A DNA stretch of 64,000 nucleotides, taken from Devosia indica. Lineage in GTDB: Bacteria; Pseudomonadota; Alphaproteobacteria; Rhizobiales; Devosiaceae. The stretch covers positions 124,001 to 188,000 of the forward strand of contig NZ_PYVZ01000003.1 in assembly GCF_003056405.1 (NCBI RefSeq), given 5' to 3'. This document shows positions 51,687 through 61,166 of this stretch, in pieces; position 1 is the first letter of the stretch, and each line of letters opens with the position of its first letter. Position numbers and translations under genes: made by a program. The notes beneath the pieces were generated by a model, which was given only the letters and a program-made list of their open reading frames with translations, was not told the origin of the DNA and searched no databases.

Positions 51687-53064
51687 GCGCATTTCGGAAC
51701 TGGCGGTCTTGCCGGTCTTTTTCGACCTGCGCGGCAAGCGCGTCGTCGTCATCGGCGGGGGCGAACCGGCCGCCTGGAAGATCGAGCTGCTGGCGGCGGC
51801 AGGCGCACGGGTAGACGTGTTTGCCGAAGAGGTTTGCGAGGAGCTGTCGGCTCTTGCGCCCACCTCCATCATCCTCCACCCCCGCCCCTGGACCCCTGCC
51901 GACCTCACCGGCGCCGCCCTCGCCATTGCCGATATCGAGGACGACGCCGAGGCCCATGCCTTCATCGCCGCGGCCAAGGCTGCCGCTGTGCCCTACAATG
52001 TCATCGACAGGCCCGAATTCTGTCAGTTCCAGTTCGGCGCCATCGTCAATCGTTCGCCCGTCGTGGTCGGGATTTCCACTGCAGGCGCTGCGCCCATTCT
52101 CGGGCAGGCCATGCGCCGCCGCATCGAGACGCTGCTGCCGCAGACGCTGACGCAGTGGGCGCAGCTTGCCGCAAGACTGCGCGAGACGGTGATGGACAGG
52201 CTGGCCGCAGGGCCGCAACGCCGCGCCTTCTGGGAGCGCCTTGCAGAGAACGCCTTTGGCAGCCGCGCGCCCGATGCGAGTGACGAAGACATCAGTTTCG
52301 CCGCCCAGCCAGCCACTGGCCGCGTCACCCTGGTGGGCGCCGGGCCGGGCGATGCGGAGCTGTTGACCATCAAGGCGGTGCGGGCGCTGCAGTCGGCCGA
52401 TGTCATTCTCTTTGACGATCTCGTCTCGTCCGAGGTGCTGGAACTGGCCCGCCGCGAGGCCAAGCGCATGCTGGTGGGTAAGCGCGCCCAGCGCGACAGC
52501 TGCGCGCAGGACGAGATCAACGCCATGATGTTGAGCCTGGCGCGCCAAGGCAAACATGTGGTGCGGCTCAAGTCCGGCGACCCGATGATCTTCGGGCGCG
52601 CCGGCGAAGAGATCGAAATGCTGGAGAGCCACGGCATTGCCGTTTCGGTGGTGCCGGGCATTTCGGCAGGTCTCGCACTCGCCAGCCGGCTGGGTGTCTC
52701 GTTGACCCATCGCGATCACGCGCAGTCTGTGCGCTTCGTGACGGGTCATTCGCGCAAGGGCGTTTTGCCCGATACGCTGAACTGGACGGCGCTGGCCGAT
52801 CCGGCCACCACCTCGGTCTATTACATGAGCCGCCGGACGCTGCCGGGTATCGTGGCCGAACTGGCGGCCAAGGGCATGAGCCTCGAAACGCCGGCCATCA
52901 TCGCGGGGAGCCTGGGGCGTCCGGATGAACAGATCTGGCGCGGCACGATCGGCGAGGCCATCGGCGCGGTTGCAGCGTTTCCGCTCTCGGCGCCGACGAT
53001 CTTTGCGGTGGGTGATGCCCTCAAGATGCGCAAGTCGATGCCGCTGGCTGCGACCGGCAGTTAG
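51658..53064 (+). CDS. cysG: Siroheme synthase (multifunctional CysG)
   Basis: A 468-residue protein that makes siroheme for NirB. I chose the ATG at 51658, which overlaps the nasA end by 29 bases. The N-terminal third is precorrin-2 dehydrogenase/ferrochelatase (KRVVVIGGGEPAAWKIELL, then STAGAAPILGQAMRRRIE). The C-terminal two thirds are uroporphyrinogen-III methyltransferase: VTLVGAGPGDAELLTIKAVRAL, in part, VRLKSGDPMIFGRAGEE and VVPGISAGLALAS. All landmarks of the family are intact. It ends the nitrate operon and converges, one base apart, on rhaM. Confidence 0.94.
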   Translation: MQTVSSQPSKRISELAVLPVFFDLRGKRVVVIGGGEPAAWKIELLAAAGARVDVFAEEVCEELSALAPTSIILHPRPWTPADLTGAALAIADIEDDAEAHAFIAAAKAAAVPYNVIDRPEFCQFQFGAIVNRSPVVVGISTAGAAPILGQAMRRRIETLLPQTLTQWAQLAARLRETVMDRLAAGPQRRAFWERLAENAFGSRAPDASDEDISFAAQPATGRVTLVGAGPGDAELLTIKAVRALQSADVILFDDLVSSEVLELARREAKRMLVGKRAQRDSCAQDEINAMMLSLARQGKHVVRLKSGDPMIFGRAGEEIEMLESHGIAVSVVPGISAGLALASRLGVSLTHRDHAQSVRFVTGHSRKGVLPDTLNWTALADPATTSVYYMSRRTLPGIVAELAAKGMSLETPAIIAGSLGRPDEQIWRGTIGEAIGAVAAFPLSAPTIFAVGDALKMRKSMPLAATGS

Positions 53065-53065
53065 C

Positions 53066-53398
53066 TCACTTCATCCAGAACATCGGGACGAGGTCGACCG
53101 AGATCGGTTCGTTCTTGTCATTGGTCGCCATGATGTCGGCCATGTGTGCCCACCAGCGCTGCATCACCTCGGTGGTCGGCAGGTCGGCCATGGTGTGGTC
53201 GACGCGGCGCCAGAGCACGCCGAACAGGGTGCTGGTTTCTTCATCGAGGTGGATGGAATAGTCCTTCACCCCCGCCGCCCGCAGCAGCTCGACCAGCTCG
53301 GGGAAAATCGCGTCATGGCGCTTTTTGTATTCGGCCGCCATGCCGGGATTGAGCTGCATCTTGAAGGCGTGTTTTTCGTAGCCATTGTCCTCGATCAT
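53066..53398 (-). CDS. rhaM: L-rhamnose mutarotase
   Basis: A 110-residue enzyme interconverting the alpha and beta anomers of L-rhamnose. [23 protein letters not shown] has the conserved RHD-type His (KRHD), and the C-terminal [16 protein letters not shown] is the family signature with tandem Trp and Met-Ala-Asp. It corresponds to rhizobial RhaU. It starts within the last four bases of the permease gene (53395-53398) and is the last gene of the minus-strand rhamnose operon. Confidence 0.93.
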   Translation of the reverse strand: MIEDNGYEKHAFKMQLNPGMAAEYKKRHDAIFPELVELLRAAGVKDYSIHLDEETSTLFGVLWRRVDHTMADLPTTEVMQRWWAHMADIMATNDKNEPISVDLVPMFWMK

Positions 53399-54396
53399 GC
53401 GCGGCGCTCCCGGATCATGCGGAACAGAATGGGCAGGGCGATCACCACGATCAGCAGCGAGCCGGTGAAGATGGTCATCACGATGCCCGGCACATTGAGC
53501 AGGCCCAGCCCGAAGGTAACAAGGCCGATGATCAGCGCCGCCAGCACCACGCCGATAATCGAGCCGGCGCCGCCCAGGATCGAGACGCCGCCCAGCACCA
53601 CCATGGTCACCACGTCGAGCTCAAAGCCCTCGGCGATGGATGGGCGGGTCGAGCCAAGGCGTGCGGTCAGCAGGATGGCGGCCAGCCCGCTCATCAGACC
53701 GGTCAGGCAGAACAGCACGAATTTGATGCGATCCACCCGAACGCCGGAGAAGCGAGCAGCCGTCGCATTATTGCCGATGGCAAAGACCCTACGGCCAAAA
53801 TTGGTGCGGTGCAGCAGCACGTAGAAGATTACCGCCGCCACCAGGAACAGCACCAGTTCGAACGAGATCACCCAGAACACATAACCCTGACCGAACCAGG
53901 CAAAGCTGGCTGGATAGCCCTTGAAGCTCTGGTCGCCCAGGATGATGAAGGCGATGCCGCGGAACAGGCTCATGGTGCCGATGGTCACGACGATCGAGGG
54001 CAGTTTAAGGCCGGTGACGAGGAAGCCGTTAAAGGCCCCGCAGAGGATGCCGACACCGACGCCGACTGCCACCAGCGTGGGTGTATCCGCGCCATATTGC
54101 AGTGCCAGCCCCATCAGGGTCGAGGCCAGGGCGATGATTGAGGCGACCGAAAGATCGATCTCGCCCGAAATGATGACCAGTGCCATGGCCAGCGCGATCA
54201 ACCCCTTCTCGGTGAAGTTGAAGGTGAGATCGGACAGGCTCCATTCATTGAGAAAATAGGGCGAAGCGAAGCTGTTGGCGATGAAGATGCCCAGTGCCAC
54301 CAGAACCAGCAGGCTCTCCCAGCTCAGCACGGCGGACTTGAACGGACTGTCGAGCCGATCGGGGAGGCGACGGCCATTTGCAGTTGCGTCGGTCAT
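53395..54396 (-). CDS. rhaQ: Rhamnose ABC transporter permease (second)
   Basis: A 333-residue inner-membrane protein of the RbsC/AraH family. About eight to ten hydrophobic segments, including [22 protein letters not shown] with the family's G-x-I-D-L-S-V motif, and [19 protein letters not shown]. It overlaps rhaM and the other permease by four bases at each end. Context and order (rhaS, rhaT, rhaP, rhaQ) give the rhamnose assignment. The label Q rather than P is by order only. Confidence 0.88.
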   Translation of the reverse strand: MTDATANGRRLPDRLDSPFKSAVLSWESLLVLVALGIFIANSFASPYFLNEWSLSDLTFNFTEKGLIALAMALVIISGEIDLSVASIIALASTLMGLALQYGADTPTLVAVGVGVGILCGAFNGFLVTGLKLPSIVVTIGTMSLFRGIAFIILGDQSFKGYPASFAWFGQGYVFWVISFELVLFLVAAVIFYVLLHRTNFGRRVFAIGNNATAARFSGVRVDRIKFVLFCLTGLMSGLAAILLTARLGSTRPSIAEGFELDVVTMVVLGGVSILGGAGSIIGVVLAALIIGLVTFGLGLLNVPGIVMTIFTGSLLIVVIALPILFRMIRERRA

Positions 54397-55373
54397 GCTG
54401 CCACCTCGGCCTTCTTGAGAATGATGCGCCCCTTGCTCCGTTCGCCCCTTGCATTGAGCACGACGGCGAGCAGGATCGCGGCGCCGGAAATGGCCATCTG
54501 CCAGAAGGGCGATACGCCGATCACCGGCAGGGCGTTGTTGACGACGCCGAGGAACAGCGCACCGAGCAGCGCGCCACCCACGGTGCCGATGCCGCCGGCA
54601 ATCGACACACCGCCTATGACGCAGGCGGCCACGATGGTCAGCTCATAGCCGCCGGCCACTTCCACCGAAGCGATCACATAGCGCGAAATCCAGAGATAGC
54701 CGCAAAGACCCGAAATGGCGCCCGAGAGCACGAAGGCGAGGAACTTGGTGCGGCCCACATTGATGCCGGTATAGACCGAGGCGGTCGGGTTAACGCCGAT
54801 GGCGTAGAAGGCCCGGCCCCAGGGCGTGCGGGTCATCAACACATAGACCAGTGCCGCCACGACGATGGCGAACCAGCTCAGAATGGGCAGGCCCAGCAAG
54901 GTACCACGCTGCAATTGGATGAAATCGGTGCTCATCTGCGCGGCGTTGACCCAGGCGCCGCCCGAAACGACAAAGACCAGACCACGGAAGATGGTCAGCG
55001 TGCCCAAGGTCACCACGATGGGCGGGATATCGAGTTTCCAGACCAGAATGCCGTTGAAGGCCCCGAGCGCAGCGCCGACCACGACGCAGCCGGCGATCAG
55101 CAGCGGAATGGGAATGAACGGGAAGGCCGCATTGGTCATGGCCACCAGCATGCCGGTCAATGCCAGGTTCGAGGCCATGGACAAATCGATAGAGCGGGTC
55201 AGGATGACGGCCATCTGTCCCAGCGCCAGCATCATCAGGATCGATGTGTCGTTGAAGATGGTCAGCAGATTGCCCGGCTGCGAAAAGCGCGGAAACCGCA
55301 GCGTCACCAGCACGATGACGGCGAGAATGGCCAGCGCCAGCCAGAGTTCACGGGATTTCAGGAGCCGGTTCAT
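54393..55373 (-). CDS. rhaP: Rhamnose ABC transporter permease (first)
   Basis: A 326-residue permease, homologous to its neighbour: ALGQMAVILTRSIDLSMASNLALTGM, in part, contains the S-I-D-L-S motif, and VCVIGGVSIAGGIGTVGGALLG is the conserved family end-segment. ATGA-type overlaps join it to rhaT and rhaQ, which argues for coupled synthesis of the heterodimeric membrane domain. About eight hydrophobic segments are visible. Confidence 0.88.
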   Translation of the reverse strand: MNRLLKSRELWLALAILAVIVLVTLRFPRFSQPGNLLTIFNDTSILMMLALGQMAVILTRSIDLSMASNLALTGMLVAMTNAAFPFIPIPLLIAGCVVVGAALGAFNGILVWKLDIPPIVVTLGTLTIFRGLVFVVSGGAWVNAAQMSTDFIQLQRGTLLGLPILSWFAIVVAALVYVLMTRTPWGRAFYAIGVNPTASVYTGINVGRTKFLAFVLSGAISGLCGYLWISRYVIASVEVAGGYELTIVAACVIGGVSIAGGIGTVGGALLGALFLGVVNNALPVIGVSPFWQMAISGAAILLAVVLNARGERSKGRIILKKAEVAA

Positions 55374-56875
55374 GCGGCCTTCTCCTCTACGATGCCCGCC
55401 GCCAGGCTGACCAGCGTTTCGGGCTGCAGATCGTTGTTTTCGAGGGTGTCGACCACCAGGCCTTCGCGCATCACGACAATGCGGTCGCTCATGCCGAGCA
55501 CTTCGGGCAGTTCGGAGGACACCATGATGACCGAGAGTCCCTGGGCCACAAGTTCCCCCATGAATTCATGCACTGCGGCCTTGGAGCCGATATCGATACC
55601 CTTGGTGGGTTCATCGAGGATGATCACCTTGGGCAAGGTGGCGAGCCATTTGGCGATCACCACTTTCTGCTGGTTGCCGCCCGAAAGGGTGGACACGTTC
55701 TGGCTGAGCGAAGAGGCCCGCAGATCAAGCCGTTCGGTATAGGTGCGGGCCAGCGCGTACTCCTCGGCCATGCGCAAAAAGCCGGAGCGGCTGGTCTTGT
55801 CCAGGCTTGGAAGCGAGACATTCTTGAAGATGGGTTCGCCGGTGATGACACCCTGCTTGCCGCGTTCCTCGGGCACATAGACAATGCCGGCGCTGACCGC
55901 ATCGGCCGGGGTTTTCGGGGCGATGGTCTGCCCTTCCAGCATCATCGTACCGGCCGAAGGTTTTGTCATGCCGAACACGGCCTGCATCACCTCGGAGCGC
56001 CCTGCCCCCACCAGACCATAGAAACCAAGGATCTCACCCTTCTTCACCGAGAACGAGACATTTTCGAACTCGGTCGGGTGACTGAGCCCGCTGACCTCCA
56101 GCACCGTGTCGCCAATCGTGACCTGGCGGGCCGGGAAAATCTGCTCCACGGAGCGCCCGACCATGAGCTTGACGATGTCGGCCTGCGGCGTGTCCTTGAT
56201 GAAGCCCTTGCCCACCTGCTCGCCATCGCGGAACACGGTGTAGCGGTCGGCAATGCGGTAGATTTCATCGAATTTGTGCGAGATGAAGAGGATAGCCTTT
56301 CCATCCTTCTTCAGGAGCTCGACGAGGACATAGAGTTCCTCGATTTCCTTCTGGCTGAGCGCCGCGGTCGGCTCATCCATGATGACCACCTGCGCATCGA
56401 CGCTGAGCGCGCGCGCCACGGCCACCAGATGCTTTTTGGCGATTCCCAATTCCTTGAGCGGCATGCCCGCATCAATGCCGGCCGCCATGGAGTCGAGCGT
56501 TTCCTGCGCCTCGCGCCGCATCTTGCCCCAATCGATCAGGCCAAAGCGGTTCTTCGGGGCGTGCCCGAGATAGATGTTTTCGGCAACGCTCAACTCGTCG
56601 AACAGCACTGTTTCCTGATGGATCGCGGTGATCCCGACGTCCGATGCAGAGATCGCCGTCGGGAGTGTCACCAGTTGACCGCCCACCCGGATCTCACCAG
56701 CGTCCGGCTGGTAGATACCAGTCATGGTCTTGACCAGTGTGGACTTACCCGCCCCGTTCTCGCCGATCAAAGCCGTTACCTGGCCGGGATAGAGCTCAAG
56801 CGAAACCTCATGCAGCGCCCGCACGCCGGGAAAGCTCTTGGATATGCCCGATAGGGTCAGGATGGGGTCTGTCAT
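55370..56875 (-). CDS. rhaT: Rhamnose ABC transporter ATPase
   Basis: A 501-residue sugar ABC ATPase with two tandem nucleotide-binding domains, as in RbsA/AraG. Domain 1: Walker A GENGAGKST, Walker B VVIMDEPTAALS. Domain 2 has the degenerate Walker A GLVGAGRSE, usual in this family, with signature LSGGNQQKV and Walker B VIILDEPTKGID. It follows rhaS after a 164-bp gap that contains hairpin repeats, which may reduce its expression relative to the binding protein. Confidence 0.92.
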   Translation of the reverse strand: MTDPILTLSGISKSFPGVRALHEVSLELYPGQVTALIGENGAGKSTLVKTMTGIYQPDAGEIRVGGQLVTLPTAISASDVGITAIHQETVLFDELSVAENIYLGHAPKNRFGLIDWGKMRREAQETLDSMAAGIDAGMPLKELGIAKKHLVAVARALSVDAQVVIMDEPTAALSQKEIEELYVLVELLKKDGKAILFISHKFDEIYRIADRYTVFRDGEQVGKGFIKDTPQADIVKLMVGRSVEQIFPARQVTIGDTVLEVSGLSHPTEFENVSFSVKKGEILGFYGLVGAGRSEVMQAVFGMTKPSAGTMMLEGQTIAPKTPADAVSAGIVYVPEERGKQGVITGEPIFKNVSLPSLDKTSRSGFLRMAEEYALARTYTERLDLRASSLSQNVSTLSGGNQQKVVIAKWLATLPKVIILDEPTKGIDIGSKAAVHEFMGELVAQGLSVIMVSSELPEVLGMSDRIVVMREGLVVDTLENNDLQPETLVSLAAGIVEEKAA

Positions 56876-56923
56876 TTCTATTCCTTGGGTCGGGCGCTGG
56901 CTTGGTCACGCGCTCGATATGGT

Positions 56924-57029
56924 CCCCTCTCCCTTTGGGGGAGAGGGTTAGGGTGAGGGGGCCTTCCTGCTCTTGGAAAGGCCCCCTCACCCGCCGCTTC
57001 GCGTCGACCTCTACCCCGGAGGCAGAGGT
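56924..57029 (-). repeat. Cluster of palindromic hairpins between rhaS and rhaT
   Basis: Three hairpins lie in a row. Hairpin one: CCCTCTCCC with GGGAGAGGG near 56924-56947. Hairpin two: 15 perfect base pairs, GGGTGAGGGGGCCTT (56951-56965) with AAGGCCCCCTCACCC (56978-56992). Hairpin three: ACCTCT (57007-57012) with AGAGGT (57024-57029). The sequence resembles short repeats scattered in many GC-rich proteobacterial genomes. No T run follows. Confidence 0.65.
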
Positions 57030-57039
57030 GAAGAGCGCC

Positions 57040-58026
57040 TTAGTAGATCTTCGAGAACTCTTCGATGTTGCTCGCGTCGAACTGGAACGGCGCGGCCATG
57101 GCGGCCGAGTTGGTGTCGTCCAGGGTCACTTCGCCGACCTTGCCGATGGAGAAGGTGGCGCCGGGTTCAGCCGTCTCGCCTTCAACCAGCGCATTGGCCA
57201 GCATCACGGCCGAATAGCCTAGGTCGATCGGGTTCCACAGCGCCACGGCCTGGCTGGCACCATTGTCGATGAACTGCTTGAACTCGGACGGCAGGGCCAG
57301 GCCGGTCACGTTGATCTGGCCGATCAGGTCCTGGTCGGTCACGACCTGGGCAGCCGCCACGACGCCAACGGTGGTCGGGGCGATGATGGCCTTGAGATCG
57401 GGATGGGCGGCGATGAGGCCGCGGGCCTCTTCGGTCGACTTCACCGAGTCATCATCGCCATAGACGGTGGCGACGAGGTTGATGTTAGGGAACTTCTCGG
57501 GGATAGCGGCCTTGGCGGCCTCGATCCAGGCGTTCTGGTTGGTTGCGGTCGAGGCGGCCGAAAGGATCGCCACATCACCACCCTCGGGCAGGTAGTCGGC
57601 GGCCAGCTTGATGATGGTTTCGCCGATCAGGTCGATATCGGAGGGGTTGAGGTGAATCTGGCGGCCTTCGGGGGCGACGCCGGAGTCAAAGCTCACCACC
57701 TTGATGCCGCGCTGCATGGCGCGCTGCAGCACCGGCACCAGGGCGTCCGGATCATTGGCCGAGATAGCGATGGCGTCGACCTGCTGGGCGATCAGCGAGT
57801 TGACGACCTCGATCTGGGCTTCGGCGGTGGCCGAGGTGGGGCCAGTATAGATCACTTCAACATCGCCGAGTTCGGCCGCGGCTTCCTGTGCGCCCTGATT
57901 GGCGGCATCGAAGAAGCCATTGCCCAGCGATTTGACGACCAGCGCGATGCGGGTCTGTGCCATGGCCGGCGTGGCGAGCAACACGGCCGCAGTGGCCGTG
58001 GCGGCGAACAGTTTCCAGAGTTTCAT
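57040..58026 (-). CDS. rhaS: Rhamnose-binding protein of the ABC transporter
   Basis: A 328-residue periplasmic sugar-binding protein (peripla_BP_4 type). The signal peptide is MKLWKLFAATATAAVLL and ends near AMAQ. The mature protein has VVKSLGNGFFDAANQGAQEAA, in part, and AISANDPDALVPVLQRAMQRGI, the ribose-binding-like landmarks; EGGDVAILSAASTATNQNAW follows, in part. Rhamnose specificity rests on the cluster and on similarity to rhizobial RhaS. It is 45 bases after rhaR on the same strand. Confidence 0.92.
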   Translation of the reverse strand: MKLWKLFAATATAAVLLATPAMAQTRIALVVKSLGNGFFDAANQGAQEAAAELGDVEVIYTGPTSATAEAQIEVVNSLIAQQVDAIAISANDPDALVPVLQRAMQRGIKVVSFDSGVAPEGRQIHLNPSDIDLIGETIIKLAADYLPEGGDVAILSAASTATNQNAWIEAAKAAIPEKFPNINLVATVYGDDDSVKSTEEARGLIAAHPDLKAIIAPTTVGVVAAAQVVTDQDLIGQINVTGLALPSEFKQFIDNGASQAVALWNPIDLGYSAVMLANALVEGETAEPGATFSIGKVGEVTLDDTNSAAMAAPFQFDASNIEEFSKIY

Positions 58027-58071
58027 TTGATCCCTCCCAGGGGGTTTGCTCTTGGTTCAGTCATTGTCAGT

Positions 58072-58872
58072 TCAGGCCACACTTGCTTCGGCCTGCCCTG
58101 TTCCGTCCGCCACGATGAGCCGCACGCCTGCCGTTTCCAGCATCTGGCGGTCTTCGTCGCGGATGCCGCTATCGGTGATGACAGCGGCAATTTGATCGAG
58201 CCCGCACAGAATGAGGCTCGAACGTCCCGAAAATTTCGATGAATCGGCGAGAACGATCAGTTCGTCCGCCTGGCCGATCAGCGCCAACTCGGACTGCACC
58301 ACCATCGGGTCGGCCTCCATCAGGCCGTGCACGCCGATACCCTGGCAGCCGATGAACATGCGCTTGGCGTAAAAATGGCTCGCCACCACGCCCCCGAAGG
58401 GCGAGAGGATGACGTTCTGTTCGCGATAGACCGTGCCACCGGGGATGACGACGGCATTGCGCGAGTTGTGAATGAGGAATTCGGCAATGCCGAAACTGTT
58501 GGTGAACACGCTGAGGCGCTTGCCCGTCAGGTGATGCACCATCTGATAGGTGGTGGTGCCGCCATTGATGATGATCGGCTCGCCATCGCGGCACATTTCG
58601 GCTGCCGCGCGGGCAATTGCGCGTTTCTGCGTGATGTTGATCGTTTCATTGACGGAAAAGGGCCGCCCCACCAGCCCACCCTGGGATGGCGGATTGATGG
58701 CCTCTGCCCCGCCGCGCACACGGCGCAGCCGCCCCTGCTCGTCCAGCGCAGCAATGTCGCGGCGAATGGTGGCTTCCGATGATCCGGTCACTTCGCATAG
58801 CTCGGCCACTGTCACCACGGGGTGGGACTGGGCGGCGGCCAATATGACGCGGTGGCGTTCCATTTCGTGCAA
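58072..58872 (-). CDS. rhaR: DeoR-family regulator of rhamnose catabolism
   Basis: A 266-residue repressor. A TTG at 58872 (LHEMERHRVIL) is nine bases after GGGAG and agrees with rhizobial RhaR; the longer frame to 58923 is less likely. The N-terminal winged helix is typical (VAELCEVTGSSEATIRRDIAAL, RRVRGGAE), and the C-terminal sugar-phosphate-sensing domain has NGGTTTYQMVHHL and LLTNS-like VFTNSFGIAEF. It is divergent from rhaDI and probably controls both units through the repeats in the intergenic region. Confidence 0.9.
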   Translation of the reverse strand: MHEMERHRVILAAAQSHPVVTVAELCEVTGSSEATIRRDIAALDEQGRLRRVRGGAEAINPPSQGGLVGRPFSVNETINITQKRAIARAAAEMCRDGEPIIINGGTTTYQMVHHLTGKRLSVFTNSFGIAEFLIHNSRNAVVIPGGTVYREQNVILSPFGGVVASHFYAKRMFIGCQGIGVHGLMEADPMVVQSELALIGQADELIVLADSSKFSGRSSLILCGLDQIAAVITDSGIRDEDRQMLETAGVRLIVADGTGQAEASVA

Positions 58873-58972
58873 GGCAGATACTCCCTGGGTGCATTTGCTT
58901 CCATCAATTCCGGGCAGAGTCAATCACCATTTCGCATGTTTCCGTCATTAACGAGCATACGTGACGCAATAT

Positions 58973-59000
58973 GATTGTTTCTGATTGACTTTGTGGATTG
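58973..59000. promoter_or_regulatory. Direct GATTG repeats in the rhaR-rhaD intergenic region
   Basis: GATTG occurs at 58973-58977, 58983-58987 and 58996-59000, spaced 10 and 13 bases, with an inverted copy (CAATC) at 58921-58925. The DeoR family often uses short direct repeats spaced about one helical turn. It lies 58 bases upstream of the rhaD start. Binding by RhaR is inference. Confidence 0.5.
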
Positions 59001-59057
59001 TTCTATGTCCAAGTCCGGCCAGCCAAGTCTATTGCCCTAACTTTGGGAGGATCACCA

Positions 59058-61154
59058 ATGTCCACCGCGCCCAAGCGCCTCGCAAACCTGTGGGACGATG
59101 CCAAAGCGGCATCCATGTCCGAGCCGGAGCGCCTTGTTTATCGCTCCAACCTGCTTGGGTCCGACAAGCGCGTCACCAATTATGGCGGCGGCAATACCTC
59201 CTCCAAGATCTGGCAGAAAGATCCGCTGACCGGCGAAGAGGTCGAAGTCCTCTGGGTCAAGGGTTCGGGCGGCGACAATGCCTCGATCAAGCTCGATGGC
59301 TTTGCCACGCTCTATATGGACAAGCTGCGGGCGCTGAAGGGGCTTTATCGCGGCGTCGAGTTTGAAGACGAGATGGTGGGCTACCTGCCCCACGCCACCT
59401 TCAATCTCAATCCGCGCGCGTCCTCAATCGACACTCCGCTGCATGCCTATGTGAACCGGCCGTATGTCGATCACATGCATCCGGACGCGATCATCGCCAT
59501 CGCCGCCTCGAAGAATTCAAAAGAGCTGACCCAGCAGATTTTCGGTGACGAGATCGGCTGGCTGCCCTGGAAGAAGCCGGGCTTCGAGCTTGGCCTGTGG
59601 CTGGAAAAATTCTGTCTCGATAACCCGAACGCCAAGGGCGTGGTGCTCGAATCCCACGGCCTGTTCACCTGGGGCGACACGCCCAAGGCATGCTACGAAA
59701 CCACCATCGCCATCATCAATCAGGCCATCGAATGGTTTGAGCAGCAGACTGAAGGCAAGACCATTTTCGGTGGCGCTGCCACCACCTCGCTCCCGGAAGA
59801 AGAGCGTCGCGCCATTGCCGCCCGCCTGATGCCGAAGATCCGCGGCTTCATCTCGGAAGACAGCCACAAGCTGGGCCATTTCGACGACAGCGCCGCCGTG
59901 CTCGAATTCGTCAATTCCCACAATCTGCGTCCGCTGGCGGCGCTGGGCACCTCCTGCCCGGACCATTTCCTGCGCACCAAGATCCGCCCGCTGGTCATCG
60001 ATTTCGACCCGGCCAAGCCCGATGTCGACGCGGTCATTGAAGGCTTGGCCGACCAGATCGCCGCCTATCGCGTCGACTACCAAGCCTATTACGACCGCTG
60101 CAAGCACGACAACTCCCCCGCCGTCCGCGATCCCAATGCCGTAGTTTACCTGATCCCGGGCGTGGGCATGATCACCTTCGCCAAGGACAAGGCCACCGCC
60201 CGCATTTCCGGCGAGTTCTATGTCAACGCCATCAATGTGATGCGCGGCGCCTCGACCGTCTCCGAATATCAGGGTCTGCCCGAGCAGGAGGCCTTCGATA
60301 TCGAATACTGGCTGCTGGAGGAGGCCAAGCTGGCGCGCATGCCCAAGCCGAAATCGCTGGCCGGCAAGATTGCCCTGGTGACCGGCGGCGCTGGTGGCAT
60401 CGGCAAGGCCACCGCCGCGCGCCTTCTGCGCGAAGGCGCCTGCGTTGTGCTGGCCGATATCGATCAGGCCGCGCTCGACAACGCCACGGGCGAACTTACC
60501 GAAGTGTTCGGTAAGGACGTGGTGCGGCCGGTCAATATCAACGTGACCAGCGAAGAGCAGGTGATCTCCGGTTTCGCCCATGCGGTGGTGGAATTTGGCG
60601 GACTCGATATTCTCGTTTCCAATGCCGGCCTCGCTTCCTCGGCCCCGATCGAGGAGACATCGCTGGCGCTGTGGAACAAGAACATGGACATTCTGTCCAC
60701 CGGCTATTTCCTGGTGTCGCGCGAGGCTTTCAAGATCTTCCGCGCGCAGAAGATCGGCGGCAATGTCGTCTTCGTAGCGTCCAAGAATGGCCTTGCCGCG
60801 TCGCCCAATGCCGCCGCCTATTGCACCGCCAAGGCGGCCGAGATCCATCTGGCCCGCTGCCTGGCGCTGGAAGGCGCGGAAGCGCAGATCCGCGTCAATG
60901 TGGTCAATCCGGATGCCGTCTTGCGCGGGTCGAAAATCTGGGCCGGCGAATGGCTGGAACAGCGCGCCTCGACCTACAAGACCGACAAGGACGGCCTTGA
61001 GGAAATGTATCGCCAGCGCTCGATGCTGAAGCGCTCCGTGTTCCCCGAGGACATCGCCGAAGCCATCTATTTCTTCGCTTCGGACGCCTCGGCCAAGTCC
61101 ACCGGCAACATCATCAATGTCGACGCGGGCAACGCCCAGTCGTTCCCGCGGTAG
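59058..61154 (+). CDS. rhaD: Bifunctional rhamnulose-1-phosphate aldolase / short-chain dehydrogenase
   Basis: A 698-residue fusion. The ATG at 59058 follows GGGAGGA. The N-terminal 400 residues are a class II aldolase/adducin-type domain with zinc-binding His in DHMHPDAIIAIAAS and SHGLFTWGD. The C-terminal 260 residues are an SDR: VTGGAGGIGKATAARLL, in part, NAGLASSAPI and the catalytic YCTAK. The first half cleaves rhamnulose 1-phosphate to dihydroxyacetone phosphate and lactaldehyde; the second oxidises lactaldehyde, as in rhizobial RhaD. It is followed 12 bases later by rhaI. Confidence 0.94.
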   Translation: MSTAPKRLANLWDDAKAASMSEPERLVYRSNLLGSDKRVTNYGGGNTSSKIWQKDPLTGEEVEVLWVKGSGGDNASIKLDGFATLYMDKLRALKGLYRGVEFEDEMVGYLPHATFNLNPRASSIDTPLHAYVNRPYVDHMHPDAIIAIAASKNSKELTQQIFGDEIGWLPWKKPGFELGLWLEKFCLDNPNAKGVVLESHGLFTWGDTPKACYETTIAIINQAIEWFEQQTEGKTIFGGAATTSLPEEERRAIAARLMPKIRGFISEDSHKLGHFDDSAAVLEFVNSHNLRPLAALGTSCPDHFLRTKIRPLVIDFDPAKPDVDAVIEGLADQIAAYRVDYQAYYDRCKHDNSPAVRDPNAVVYLIPGVGMITFAKDKATARISGEFYVNAINVMRGASTVSEYQGLPEQEAFDIEYWLLEEAKLARMPKPKSLAGKIALVTGGAGGIGKATAARLLREGACVVLADIDQAALDNATGELTEVFGKDVVRPVNINVTSEEQVISGFAHAVVEFGGLDILVSNAGLASSAPIEETSLALWNKNMDILSTGYFLVSREAFKIFRAQKIGGNVVFVASKNGLAASPNAAAYCTAKAAEIHLARCLALEGAEAQIRVNVVNPDAVLRGSKIWAGEWLEQRASTYKTDKDGLEEMYRQRSMLKRSVFPEDIAEAIYFFASDASAKSTGNIINVDAGNAQSFPR

Positions 61155-61166
61155 GGTTCATCCACC

